Positions 46,529 through 59,278 of a stretch of DNA of 64,000 bases are shown in pieces; the stretch's first letter is position 1; each line of letters begins with the position of its first letter. Under the pieces are notes generated by a model. The model saw only the letters and a program-made list of their open reading frames with translations. It did not search any database and was not told the origin of the DNA. Location: the NCBI RefSeq assembly GCF_030161895.1, contig NZ_BSVB01000001.1, forward strand, positions 372,001 to 436,000. Reading direction: 5' to 3'. Made by a program: the position numbers and the translations under genes. The DNA is from Pseudolysinimonas kribbensis (GTDB taxonomy: Bacteria; Actinomycetota; Actinomycetes; Actinomycetales; Microbacteriaceae).

Positions 46529-47008
46529 GTGCAGAATTGGAAGATGGCGACCCGCAAGCCCGTGACCCTCGACGACGTCTCCAAGGGGATCATCGAGCAG
46601 CTGCAGCAGGACGGCCGCCGCTCGTACGCGGAGATCGGCAAGAAGGTCGGGCTGAGCGAGGCCGCCGTGCGCCAGCGGGTGCAGCGCCTGCAGGAGTCCG
46701 GGGTGCTGCAGATCGTCGGGGTCACCGACCCCATGCAGCTGGGCTTCTACCGGCAGGCGATGATCGGCATCCGGGTCGCGGGCGACACGACGCGGGTCGC
46801 CGAGGAACTGGGACGGCTCGCGGCCGTCGACTACGTCGTGCTCACCGCGGGCAGCTTCGACATCCTCGTCGAGGTCGTGTGCGAGAACGACGACGACCTC
46901 ATCGAACTGCTCAACTCGCGCATCCGCGGCATCGAGGGGGTGCAGTCCACGGAGACGTTCGTCTACCTGCGGCTGCACAAGCAGTACTACAACTGGGGCA
47001 CCCGCTGA
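46529..47008 (+). CDS. Lrp/AsnC family transcriptional regulator
   Basis: Intact 159-residue regulator. The N-terminal winged HTH reads LDDVSKGIIEQLQQDGRRSY then AEIGKKVGLSEAAVRQRVQR. The C-terminal RAM/effector-binding domain follows (VDYVVLTAGSFDILVEVVCE). Such proteins bind amino acids and control transport or catabolism. Its divergent position next to an aldehyde dehydrogenase of the putrescine/GABA route suggests that this enzyme, and perhaps the pot and gabT genes, are its targets. The start is GTG 46529; ATG 46544 is possible. Confidence 0.92.
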   Translation: MQNWKMATRKPVTLDDVSKGIIEQLQQDGRRSYAEIGKKVGLSEAAVRQRVQRLQESGVLQIVGVTDPMQLGFYRQAMIGIRVAGDTTRVAEELGRLAAVDYVVLTAGSFDILVEVVCENDDDLIELLNSRIRGIEGVQSTETFVYLRLHKQYYNWGTR

Positions 47009-47045
47009 CGGGAATACCCGACAGCTCTATGCGCTTGCATGGAGC

Positions 47046-47615
47046 ATGAGTGACACGTCAACGACCACGGCCGCCCTGCATCCCGACTACCGCGTCGGCA
47101 CCTGGAAGCTCGATCCGGTGCATTCCGAGCTCTCCTTCACGGTGCGCCACCTCAAGGTGACCAAGGTGCGCGGCACCTTCGACTCCTTCGACGTGACGAT
47201 CGTGACCGCCGCCGATCCCGCGGAGTCCACCATCGAGGCCGTCGTCGACGTGGCATCGGTCAACACCAAGCAGGAGTACCGCGACAACCACCTCCGCTCG
47301 AGCGACTTCTTCCTGGTCGAGCAGCACCCGCACATGACCTTCCGCTCGACCGGCTTCGACATCGACGGCGACGACTTCACCGTCACGGGCGAGCTGACGC
47401 TGCGCGGCGTCACCCAGCCGGTCACCCTGACCGGCGAGTTCGGCGGCGTCGTCGTGACCGACGACGGCACGGTCAAGGCCGGCGCCAGCGCGACCGCGAA
47501 GATCAACCGCCACGACTTCGGCGTCAGCTGGAACGCGGCCCTCGAGGCCGGCGGCATGACCCTCGGCGACGACGTGTCCATCTCGATGGAACTGCAGGTC
47601 GTCCTGCAGAAGTGA
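47046..47615 (+). CDS. YceI family protein
   Basis: Intact 189-residue protein of the YceI lipocalin-like beta-barrel. Signature parts: GTWKLDPVHSELSFTVRHLK (about residues 18-37), YRDNHLRSSDFFLVEQHPHM and DDVSISMELQVVL. No signal peptide is seen, so it is probably cytoplasmic, unlike E. coli YceI. Family members bind long isoprenoid or amide lipids. It lies 37 bp downstream of the lrp gene and may be co-transcribed. GGAG sits very close to the ATG. Confidence 0.9.
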   Translation: MSDTSTTTAALHPDYRVGTWKLDPVHSELSFTVRHLKVTKVRGTFDSFDVTIVTAADPAESTIEAVVDVASVNTKQEYRDNHLRSSDFFLVEQHPHMTFRSTGFDIDGDDFTVTGELTLRGVTQPVTLTGEFGGVVVTDDGTVKAGASATAKINRHDFGVSWNAALEAGGMTLGDDVSISMELQVVLQK

Positions 47616-47667
47616 CCCGTTTCTGACAGCCGGCTGGCGGCCTCCCGACCGAGGTCGCCGGCCGGCG

Positions 47668-47673
47668 TAGCGT
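47668..47673 (+). promoter_or_regulatory. -10 box (TAGCGT) of the TspO gene
   Basis: TAGCGT, 6 nt, then ATG 47680. Leaderless pattern. Confidence 0.5.
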
Positions 47674-47679
47674 CGTGGG

Positions 47680-48219
47680 ATGTCGACGGATGCGGCATCC
47701 CGGCCCTCCCGCTCCCCCACGCTGGCGCGGTCGATCGTCGCCCTCGTCGCGTTCCTGGTGATCGCCTCTGCGGTCGCGGCCCTCGGCGCCACCACCACGA
47801 TCCGTGAGGTCGACGGCTGGTACGCCGGCGCCGCGAGAGCGTCCTGGAGCCCGCCGAACGCCGTCTTCGGCCCCGTCTGGACCGTGCTGTACGCCCTCAT
47901 GTCGATCGCCGCGTGGCTGATCTGGCGCAGCACGCCGGCCGATCCGCGCCGCCGGCGCACGGCGCTGGGGCTCTACGTGGGCCAGCTCGTGCTGAACGCG
48001 CTCTGGACCCCCGTCTTCTTCGGCCTGTATCCCGCCGTCGGCGCCGCCGGCTGGTGGATCGCGCTCGCCATCATCGTGGCGCTGGACGTGCTCGTGCTCA
48101 TCACGACGATCCGGTTCTGGGCGGTGCGCCGGATCGCTGCCGTGCTGCTGATCCCGTACGGGGCCTGGGTGCTCTACGCCACCACCCTCAACGCGGCCGT
48201 GATCGTGCTCAACCGCTGA
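47680..48219 (+). CDS. TspO/MBR family tryptophan-rich sensory protein
   Basis: Intact 179-residue membrane protein with five predicted helices. The conserved loop ARASWSPPNAVFGPVWTVLY and the Trp/Asn-rich helix LVLNALWTPVFFGLYPAVG are typical of TspO. The family binds tetrapyrroles and sterol-like ligands and takes part in porphyrin or stress responses. The 3' end is 7 bp from the convergent aldo/keto reductase gene. Its local role is not indicated by neighbours. Confidence 0.92.
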   Translation: MSTDAASRPSRSPTLARSIVALVAFLVIASAVAALGATTTIREVDGWYAGAARASWSPPNAVFGPVWTVLYALMSIAAWLIWRSTPADPRRRRTALGLYVGQLVLNALWTPVFFGLYPAVGAAGWWIALAIIVALDVLVLITTIRFWAVRRIAAVLLIPYGAWVLYATTLNAAVIVLNR

Positions 48220-48226
48220 TCGCGGG

Positions 48227-49179
48227 TCAGGTCGGGGGAAGAGGCCGGAGATCGTCGCGATCTCCTCGGGAGACGGCACCCAGGCGGTCGCGGCCGCCGC
48301 GTTCGCACGCACCTGGTCGGGCCTCGTCGCACCGGCGATGACGCTCGAGAGCGCCGGCTGGGCGAGCAGCCAGCCGAACGTCGCCTCGAGCATCGTGATG
48401 CCCCGCTCGGCGCAGAACGCCTCGTAGGCCTCGATCGCGTCCCACGGCGCGTTCTCGTGCACGTGCGGACGCTGCCGGGCGATCCGGCTGTCGGCGGGGC
48501 GTTCCGTGCGCGAGAACTTGCCCGTGAACAGCCCGTTGGCGAGCGGGAAGAACGGCAGGAAGCCGAGTCCGGCCTCCCGGGCGGCCGGGAGGACATCGCG
48601 CTCGACCGAACGGCTCAGCAGGTTGTACTCGTTCTGCGCGCTCACGAAGCGGGCGATTCCGAGCCGGCCGGCTGCCGTCTCGGCCGCAGCGATCTGGTCG
48701 GCATCGAAGTTCGAGTTGCCGATCGCGATCACCTTGCCCTCCACGACGAGCTCGTCGAGCGCGCCGAGAGTCTCCTCGATCGGCACCGACGGGTCGGGGG
48801 TGTGCTGCTGGTAGAGGTCGATGCGGTCGGTGCCGAGCCGCCGGAGCGATCCCTCGACGGCGGCACGGATGTAGGCGAGTGATCCCTTGGCGCCCTCGAT
48901 CGGGCTCGGTGCGCCCGTATGCCCGAACTTCGTGGCGATGACCATGTCGTCGCGGCGGCCCCGGATCGCCGCGCCGAGGCGGGTCTCGCTGAGACCGTAG
49001 TCGGCGCCGTAGATGTCCGCCGTGTCGAAGAACGTGATGCCCGCCTCGAGGGCGGCGGCGACCACGGCGTCGGTGCCCTCCTGCCCGAACGTGGCCGTAT
49101 CGGGACGGCCGAAGTTGTTGCATCCGAGGCCCGCGACCGAGACGGCGAAGGGGGCGGAACCGAGGGGACGAGCATCCAC
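48227..49179 (-). CDS. Aldo/keto reductase (frameshift at last codons)
   Basis: NADPH-dependent oxidoreductase with a TIM barrel, 317 residues after repair. The catalytic tetrad is visible: Asp in FFDTADIYGADYG with its Tyr, Lys in VIATKFG, and His in DLYQQHTPDP. The C-terminal cofactor part includes VIAGATRPDQVRANAAA. The family is close to YghZ/Kv-beta-like reductases. A lost base at the G5 run 48234-48238 shifts only the last residues; repair gives SGLFPPT. The GTG start at 49179 lies 6 nt after TAGGCT. Substrate unknown. Confidence 0.92.
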
Positions 49180-49185
49180 CCGTCC

Positions 49186-49191
49186 AGCCTA
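49186..49191 (-). promoter_or_regulatory. -10 box (TAGGCT) of the aldo/keto reductase gene
   Basis: TAGGCT, 6 nt, then GTG 49179, in the 112-bp divergent gap to ogt. Confidence 0.5.
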
Positions 49192-49278
49192 GGGCGGGCG
49201 TTACTCCACCCCACGCGTCCGGCGGATCGGCTCTCCACGCGATGTCCGATTCCCGCGAGGAGATGTCGGGGGCGCGGC

Positions 49279-49284
49279 TACTGT
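49279..49284 (+). promoter_or_regulatory. -10 box (TACTGT) of ogt
   Basis: TACTGT, 7 nt, then ATG 49292. A GTG at 49286 is too close to the box to be the start. Confidence 0.45.
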
Positions 49285-49291
49285 CGTGCAC

Positions 49292-49834
49292 ATGACGAAC
49301 GACGGATCCCTGCACCTGCGTCGGATCGACTCCCCCATCGGCCGCATTGAGGTCGTCAGCGACGGGCGCGCGATCACCTCTCTCGCGATCGAGCACGCCG
49401 GCTCGCTGCCGCACGACGAGGAGGCCGAGCACGGCGACGCGGTCCTCGATCGCGCCGCCGACCAGCTGGCCGAGTACTTCGCGGGCGACCGGCACGACTT
49501 CGATGTCCCCGTGGAACTGGCCGGCACCGCCTTCCAGCTCGCGGTGTGGGAACAGCTCGTGCAGTTGCAGTGGGGAGAGGTGATCTCCTACGGCGAGCTC
49601 GGCCACGCCACCGGCAGGCCCACGGCCGGCCGGGCCGTGGGCGGCGCCGTCGGGGCCAATCCCGTGCCGATCATCGTGCCGTGTCACCGCGTGCTCGGCG
49701 TCTCGGGCCGCATCACGGGCTACAGCGGCGGCGAGGGCATCCCGACCAAGTCGTGGCTGCTCGAGCACGAGGGCATCGCGCACACGGTGCCGGCCGACAC
49801 CACGGCCGTCCAGCTCGATCTCCCGGCCGCGTGA
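49292..49834 (+). CDS. ogt: Methylated-DNA--protein-cysteine methyltransferase
   Basis: Intact 180-residue suicide DNA-repair protein that takes methyl groups from O6-methylguanine. The acceptor Cys is in IIVPCHRVLG (about residue 131). The DNA-binding helix region WGEVISYGELGHATGRPTAG and the tail GYSGGEGIPTKSWLLEHEG are present. Its stop overlaps the start of the 3-methyladenine glycosylase gene (GTGA), giving a two-gene alkylation-repair operon. Confidence 0.94.
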   Translation: MTNDGSLHLRRIDSPIGRIEVVSDGRAITSLAIEHAGSLPHDEEAEHGDAVLDRAADQLAEYFAGDRHDFDVPVELAGTAFQLAVWEQLVQLQWGEVISYGELGHATGRPTAGRAVGGAVGANPVPIIVPCHRVLGVSGRITGYSGGEGIPTKSWLLEHEGIAHTVPADTTAVQLDLPAA

Positions 49835-50411
49835 GCGTCATCGTCGGCGCGGACGGCCGGGCGCGCTGCGGGTGGGCCGGATCGGCCCCGAGTACCTCCG
49901 CTACCACGACGACGAGTGGGGCACCGTCTTGCACGGCGACCGCGAGCTGTTCGAGCGGATGAGCCTGGAGGGGTTCCAGGCCGGGCTGTCGTGGATCACC
50001 ATCCTGCGCCGCCGCGACACGTTCCGGGCCGCGTTCGCGGGCTTCGACATCGACGCGGTGGCGGCGTTCGACGATGCCGACGTCGCGCGGCTGATGGCGG
50101 ATCCCGGCATCATCCGCAACGCCGCCAAGGTCGACGCGACGATCTCCAACGCGCGCGTCGCCGCGGAGCTCGTGCGTGAGGCGCCCGGGGCGCTCGACGC
50201 ATTGCTGTGGAGCTTCGCGCCGCCGGCTCGCACGGTCGCGCCCCGCGCCGGCGAGATCCCGGCGACCACGCCCGAGTCGGTCGCGCTCAGCAAGGAGCTC
50301 AAGAAGCGCGGGTTCCGGTTCGTCGGACCGACGACGATCTACGCGCTCATGCAGGCGACGGGCATGGTCGACGACCACGCGCAGGGGTGCTGGCGGGCGG
50401 CCGGCGCCTGA
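49831..50411 (+). CDS. tag: DNA-3-methyladenine glycosylase I (frameshift)
   Basis: Base-excision enzyme that removes 3-methyladenine; 193 residues after repair. The N-terminal RCGWAGSAPEYLRYHDDEWG includes the first zinc Cys and the family signature. LEGFQAGLSWITILRRRDTF and VDDHAQGCW near the C-terminus (second Cys and His) complete the zinc site. The break at the C4 run 49886-49889 lies just after GWAGSA. The GTG start at 49831 overlaps ogt. The pair makes sense as a coupled response to methylated bases. Confidence 0.93.
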
Positions 50412-50429
50412 CCCACCCGGTCGCCCGCG

Positions 50430-51176
50430 TCACACCACGAGATCCAGCTCGCCCGGCGCTCCGTGTTCGAGGCGGATGCCGGTCGCGGCCGCCCACGTCC
50501 GGAGCGACGCCAGGTCGGGGTGGTCGATCCCGGCATCCAGCATCCGGCGGACGAGTTCGCCCTTGCCGTGCTTGTTGAAGTGGTTGAGGGCGCGGCGACG
50601 GTCCGCACCGTCGTCCGCGACGACACGCACGAACCAGGACCCCTCGGGAGCGGGGCCGAGCGCCGCATAGGCCTCCGAGCGCAGGTCGAGCACGAGCTCC
50701 TGGCCCGCGCGTGCCGCGAGGGTGGCGCGCACCGGCTCGGACCAGTGCCGCCCGAGCGGCATGCCGGGCAGCCGGGAGTCGGGCGACATCCGATAGGCCG
50801 GCACGAGATCCAGCGCACCGACCATCCCGAACAGCGCGGAGGCGATGAGCACGTGCTCGCCCGCGAAGCTGCGGGCCTGATCGCTCAGCGAGGAGGAATC
50901 CAGGGCGTCGTAGAGCACGCCGTCGAAGCGGTCGATCGCGGGCAGCAGCGGCGAGGTGAGCAGCGCCCGATTGCGCTCGATCTCGCCGGCGAGCCTCGGG
51001 CCGAGCTTGAGCGCCGCCATGGCGGCGCCCTTCGTGCGGCACAGCCGGCGCAACGCCGCGACCGCGGCCACGCGCTGGGGCGTCAGGGCAGGCAGCGAGA
51101 GCGCGGAGAGGTCGAGCGCGGTGCCCGGCGAACCGCTGTCGCGCTTGGTCTCCGACGGCGGGAGCAGCAGAAGCAC
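50430..51176 (-). CDS. yaaA: Peroxide stress protein YaaA family
   Basis: Intact 248-residue protein. The start LLLLPPSETKRDSG and the conserved NHFNKHGKGELVRRML (about residues 198-213) are family signatures. In E. coli YaaA lowers free iron under hydrogen peroxide stress, and the fold binds DNA. The GTG start at 51176 lies 12 bp after the upstream nucleotide-kinase-like gene, so the two are likely co-transcribed. It is convergent with tag, 18 bp apart. Confidence 0.92.
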   Translation of the reverse strand: MLLLLPPSETKRDSGSPGTALDLSALSLPALTPQRVAAVAALRRLCRTKGAAMAALKLGPRLAGEIERNRALLTSPLLPAIDRFDGVLYDALDSSSLSDQARSFAGEHVLIASALFGMVGALDLVPAYRMSPDSRLPGMPLGRHWSEPVRATLAARAGQELVLDLRSEAYAALGPAPEGSWFVRVVADDGADRRRALNHFNKHGKGELVRRMLDAGIDHPDLASLRTWAAATGIRLEHGAPGELDLVV

Positions 51177-51188
51177 GGGGGACGCCGC

Positions 51189-51779
51189 TCAGGCGACGTG
51201 CGCGTCGCCGCCGAGGATGAACGCGAGCGCGTGCTCGACATTGCTGCCGAGCGGCTGCACCGAGTCCAGGGTGATGCGCGGCACGGCCGCACTGGAACCC
51301 GACCAGCTCTCCCACTCGTCGGTGCGCTGCTCGACGGCGTGCCAGTCGGGCTCGGCGAGATGCGGCAGCTCGCGATCGCGCTTCTCGAGCCGCGCGCGAT
51401 GCAGCAACGGGTCGGAGCACACCACCTCGAGGAACTTGACCGGCACATTCTGTCGGCCGGCCAGGCGCACCCACTGCTCGCGAGCGGGCTCGACCGCGTT
51501 CACCGCATCCACGATGACGCCGGCACCGCCGACGAGCACCGCCTCCGCGATGGTCTCGGCGACGAGATAGGCGGCGAGACCGGTCGGCTGGTCGGGGGCG
51601 ATGCCGGCGCTCAGAATCGCCGACTCGAGCGGGTCGACGGAGACGATCGGCAGGCCCAGGCGGTTGCCGACGACCTCCGCGATGGTGCTCTTGCCCGTGG
51701 CCGGCAGCCCGGCCGTCACGATGAGCTGCGGAACCGCCGACCGGACCCCGGGTTCGGTGATCGCGCCGAGTTCGGTCAT
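51189..51779 (-). CDS. P-loop kinase-like ATPase (AAA family)
   Basis: Intact 196-residue protein with Walker A LIVTAGLPATGKSTIAEVVG (about residues 19-38), VSVDPLESAIL as the likely acceptor-site Asp, and GAGVIVDAVNAVEPAREQW, resembling Walker B and the lid of small-molecule or zeta-toxin-like kinases. The late LEKRDRELPHLAEPDWHAVE holds Arg residues suited to phosphate transfer. Substrate is unknown. It precedes yaaA on the same strand. Confidence 0.8.
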   Translation of the reverse strand: MTELGAITEPGVRSAVPQLIVTAGLPATGKSTIAEVVGNRLGLPIVSVDPLESAILSAGIAPDQPTGLAAYLVAETIAEAVLVGGAGVIVDAVNAVEPAREQWVRLAGRQNVPVKFLEVVCSDPLLHRARLEKRDRELPHLAEPDWHAVEQRTDEWESWSGSSAAVPRITLDSVQPLGSNVEHALAFILGGDAHVA

Positions 51780-51816
51780 GTGAGGACTCCGAGTGCCGGG
51801 GTGCTGGCCCGGATGC

Positions 51817-52077
51817 TCAGACCAGCTCTGCGGTGCCCGCGACGATCGTCACGACGTCGTTCTGCATCGACAGGAAGCCGTCCTCCGCCTTCGCGGTGAC
51901 GATCGAGCCGTCGGTGGTGGTGATGCGCACCTCGCCCTCGGCGAGGATCCCCAGCACCGGCTGGTGGCCGGCGAGCAGGCCGATCTGGCCCACCTGGGTG
52001 CGGGCGACCACCTGCTTGGCGCTCCCCGTCCAGACCTCGGCGTCCGCCGAGACCACGCTCACCGTCAGGTCGGCCAT
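51817..52077 (-). CDS. atpC: ATP synthase subunit epsilon
   Basis: Last gene of the atp operon; 86 residues, short because the C-terminal helical hairpin is absent, as in many actinobacteria. The beta-barrel has DLTVSVVSADAEVWTGSAKQ and GQIGLLAGHQPVLGILAEGE. It sits in the F1 central stalk and links gamma to the c-ring. ATG 52077 lies 1 bp after the atpD stop. Confidence 0.95.
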   Translation of the reverse strand: MADLTVSVVSADAEVWTGSAKQVVARTQVGQIGLLAGHQPVLGILAEGEVRITTTDGSIVTAKAEDGFLSMQNDVVTIVAGTAELV

Positions 52078-52078
52078 C

Positions 52079-56147
<4,069 letters not shown>

Positions 56148-56182
56148 GGGGATTCCCTCTACTGGGTGGAACTGGTGCCGGG

Positions 56183-56973
56183 TCAGCCGGCGAGCTGGAG
56201 TCGGAGGTCGGCGAGCCGCGCCGCGACGGTGCCGTCGATGACGTCGTCGCCGATCTGGATGCGGACCCCGCCGATCACGGCCGGGTCGACGACCGCGTTG
56301 AGCTGGATGTCGCTGTCGTACGTCTTCTTCAGCGCGGCCGCCAGGCGGTCCTGCTGCTTCGCGCTCAGCGGAGCCGCCGAGGTGACGGTGGCGATGCGGC
56401 GTCCTCCGGATGCGGCGACCACGTCGGCCGCCTGCGCGAACATCTCCCCCACGCGACGGCCGCGAGGGCTGCGCACGAGGTGGTCGACGATCGCCAGGGT
56501 GCCGGGATGCGCCTTCTTCCCGAGCAGTGCATCGACGAGGGCGGCCTTCGACTCGCCCTCGGCGAGCTTGTTGCCGAGCGCCAGCTCGAGCTCCGGATCG
56601 CTCGCCACGATGCGCGCGAACGCGAACAGCTCCGCCTCGATCGCCTTGGTGTGGCCGTCGCCCTGCGCGATCGCGCGCACGCCGACCTCCTCGATGCCGG
56701 CCACGAGCTCGTCGCCGTTCGACCACCGGGACTGCACGATGCCGGTCAGCAGGCTCGCCGCGGTCTTCTCGAGACCCGGGAAGATCTTCGCCACGATCGC
56801 CGACTTCTCGTCGGGCGCGATCGCCGGGTCGCCGAGCAGTGTGCGCAGCTGCCCCGACTCCTCGACGGCACGGCCGGCCGTCATCAGCTGCTCACCGGTC
56901 GCGACGGAGACGCCCTTCGCGGCGGTGAGGACGTCGATGGCGGTGCGGAGCGCCTGGCGGGATGCGGAACCCA

Positions 56974-56974
<1 letters not shown>
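56183..56974 (-). CDS. atpH: ATP synthase subunit delta
   Basis: Intact 263-residue peripheral-stalk subunit, within the usual ~270-residue length of actinobacterial delta proteins. The N-terminal helical bundle includes [20 protein letters not shown]. The C-terminal signature is [20 protein letters not shown] followed by [16 protein letters not shown]. It connects F1 to subunit b. The start overlaps the atpF stop (TAATG). Confidence 0.95.
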
Positions 56975-57573
<599 letters not shown>

Positions 57574-57593
57574 TTACGAATCGGTGGGCTGGA

Positions 57594-57863
<270 letters not shown>

Positions 57864-58745
57864 TCAGTGCTCTTCGGCCAGCGCCATCTGCAGGTAGATG
57901 GCGGTCAGGATGGCGAAGACGTAGGCCTGCAGGGCGGCGACGAAGAGTTCGAGCCCGACGAACGCCATGCCGAAGGCGAAGCTGCCGATGCCGAGCAGCC
58001 CGAGGAAGTTGCCGGAGAAGAGCAGGGTGACGATGAAGAACTGGGTCGCCGAGAAGCACAGCACGAGCAGCATGTGGCCGGCGACCATGTTCATCAGGAG
58101 TCGCAGGATGAGCGTGACCGGCCGGACGATGAAGGTCGACAGGAACTCGAGGATCGCCAGGAACGGGATCAGCACCACCGGGACGCCCGGCAGGATCAGT
58201 GCGTTCTTGAAGTACTTGAGGCCATAGCGCTTGATGCCCGCGTAGATGAACGCCACGTAGGCGACGACCGCGAGGACGAGCGGGAGTCCGACGTTCGCCG
58301 ACGCGGCGATCTGGAGCCCGGGGATCGTCGACGTCAGGTTCATGCCGAGCACGGTGAAGAAGATGCCCATGAGCAGCCCCATGAACCGCTTGCCGTCCTT
58401 CTCGCCGAGCGTGTCGATGACGATGCTCTTGCGGACGAAGTTGAGCGCGAACTCGAAGACGAGCTGCCCGCGCGACGGCACGATCTTCATACGGCGTGAG
58501 CCCAGCCACAGCAGGAGCACGACGACCACGACCACCAGGATCCGGATCAGCATGATCCGGTTCAGCGCGAAGGGCGTGCCCGCGAAGAGGACGGCCTTCG
58601 GGAAGAACTCGTCGATCGACGGCGGATGGAAGTCCGCGGGCCCCGCGGTGAGCGCGAAGATCCCGGCGGCGACCAGGATGGCGGCCAGGACGGCGAGCGC
58701 AGCGTTGCGGATGAGCCGGGCAGAGGAGAGCGGTTGAGCCTTCAG
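57864..58745 (-). CDS. atpB: ATP synthase subunit a, probable CTG start
   Basis: Proton-channel subunit of Fo. The essential Arg is in VTLILRLLMNMVAGHMLLV, with IPGLQIAASANVGLPLVLAV earlier. The reading frame runs upstream of the first in-frame ATG (58553) through a helix and DFHPPSIDEFFPKAVLFAG, the conserved N-terminus of the family, so the true start lies before it. No ATG, GTG or TTG is available. A CTG at 58745 has GGAG 6 nt before it and is the best candidate, giving 293 residues. A single miscalled base hiding a TTG is the alternative. Confidence 0.88.
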   Translation of the reverse strand: MKAQPLSSARLIRNAALAVLAAILVAAGIFALTAGPADFHPPSIDEFFPKAVLFAGTPFALNRIMLIRILVVVVVVLLLWLGSRRMKIVPSRGQLVFEFALNFVRKSIVIDTLGEKDGKRFMGLLMGIFFTVLGMNLTSTIPGLQIAASANVGLPLVLAVVAYVAFIYAGIKRYGLKYFKNALILPGVPVVLIPFLAILEFLSTFIVRPVTLILRLLMNMVAGHMLLVLCFSATQFFIVTLLFSGNFLGLLGIGSFAFGMAFVGLELFVAALQAYVFAILTAIYLQMALAEEH

Positions 58746-58803
58746 GACTTTCTCCGATATCGGGGCGCTCGACGCGCGGCGATCGAGGGGAGGATTGACT
58801 CCG

Positions 58804-58809
58804 AGCCTA
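58804..58809 (-). promoter_or_regulatory. -10 box (TAGGCT) upstream of atpB
   Basis: TAGGCT in the 80-bp gap between atpI and atpB would give a ~50-nt leader before the CTG start, allowing atpB-C to be transcribed apart from tsaC-wecA-atpI. No clear -35. Confidence 0.4.
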
Positions 58810-58825
58810 TCAGGCCGGAGCGCCC

Positions 58826-59278
58826 TCAGGATGCCCCGTCGTCATGACGCTCGCCGGGCAGCTTCACATCGCTCACGTACGGCACCCGGGCGCGCACGAA
58901 CGCGATCAGATCGGCGATGAGCGAGCCGAGCACCGCGACGATCGCCGCGATCGCGAAGACCGTCGGGTTCATCCAGGTCGCGCTGCGCAGCAGCAGCGCC
59001 GCGACGACGAAGACGACGAGCTTGACGAAGAGCGCCCCGACCACCACGGCATAGAAGGCGGGGTTGGTGCCGTCGTTCTTCGTGACGCGGCCGCCGACGA
59101 GCATGCTGACCGCGGTCAGGCCGAGGAAGACGAAGGCGATGGCCGCCCCCATGAGCCCGCCCGCCAGGCCCGCGATGCCGGCCACGACGAATCCGATGAC
59201 GCTCGCGCCGATCGCGACGGCCACGGCGACGAACGCGCCGTAGCGCAGCGCGCGCGTGAGGATCGGGGTGACGCTCAT
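58826..59278 (-). CDS. AtpI-like membrane protein
   Basis: Intact 150-residue protein with four helices (GAFVAVAVAIGASVIGFVVA, LMGAAIAFVFLGLTAVSMLV and two more). Position between wecA and atpB and the helix pattern match ATP synthase protein I, an assembly factor for the c-ring or a small ion channel. Sequence identity in this family is low, so the name rests mainly on context. Start overlaps the wecA stop (ATGA). Confidence 0.8.
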   Translation of the reverse strand: MSVTPILTRALRYGAFVAVAVAIGASVIGFVVAGIAGLAGGLMGAAIAFVFLGLTAVSMLVGGRVTKNDGTNPAFYAVVVGALFVKLVVFVVAALLLRSATWMNPTVFAIAAIVAVLGSLIADLIAFVRARVPYVSDVKLPGERHDDGAS

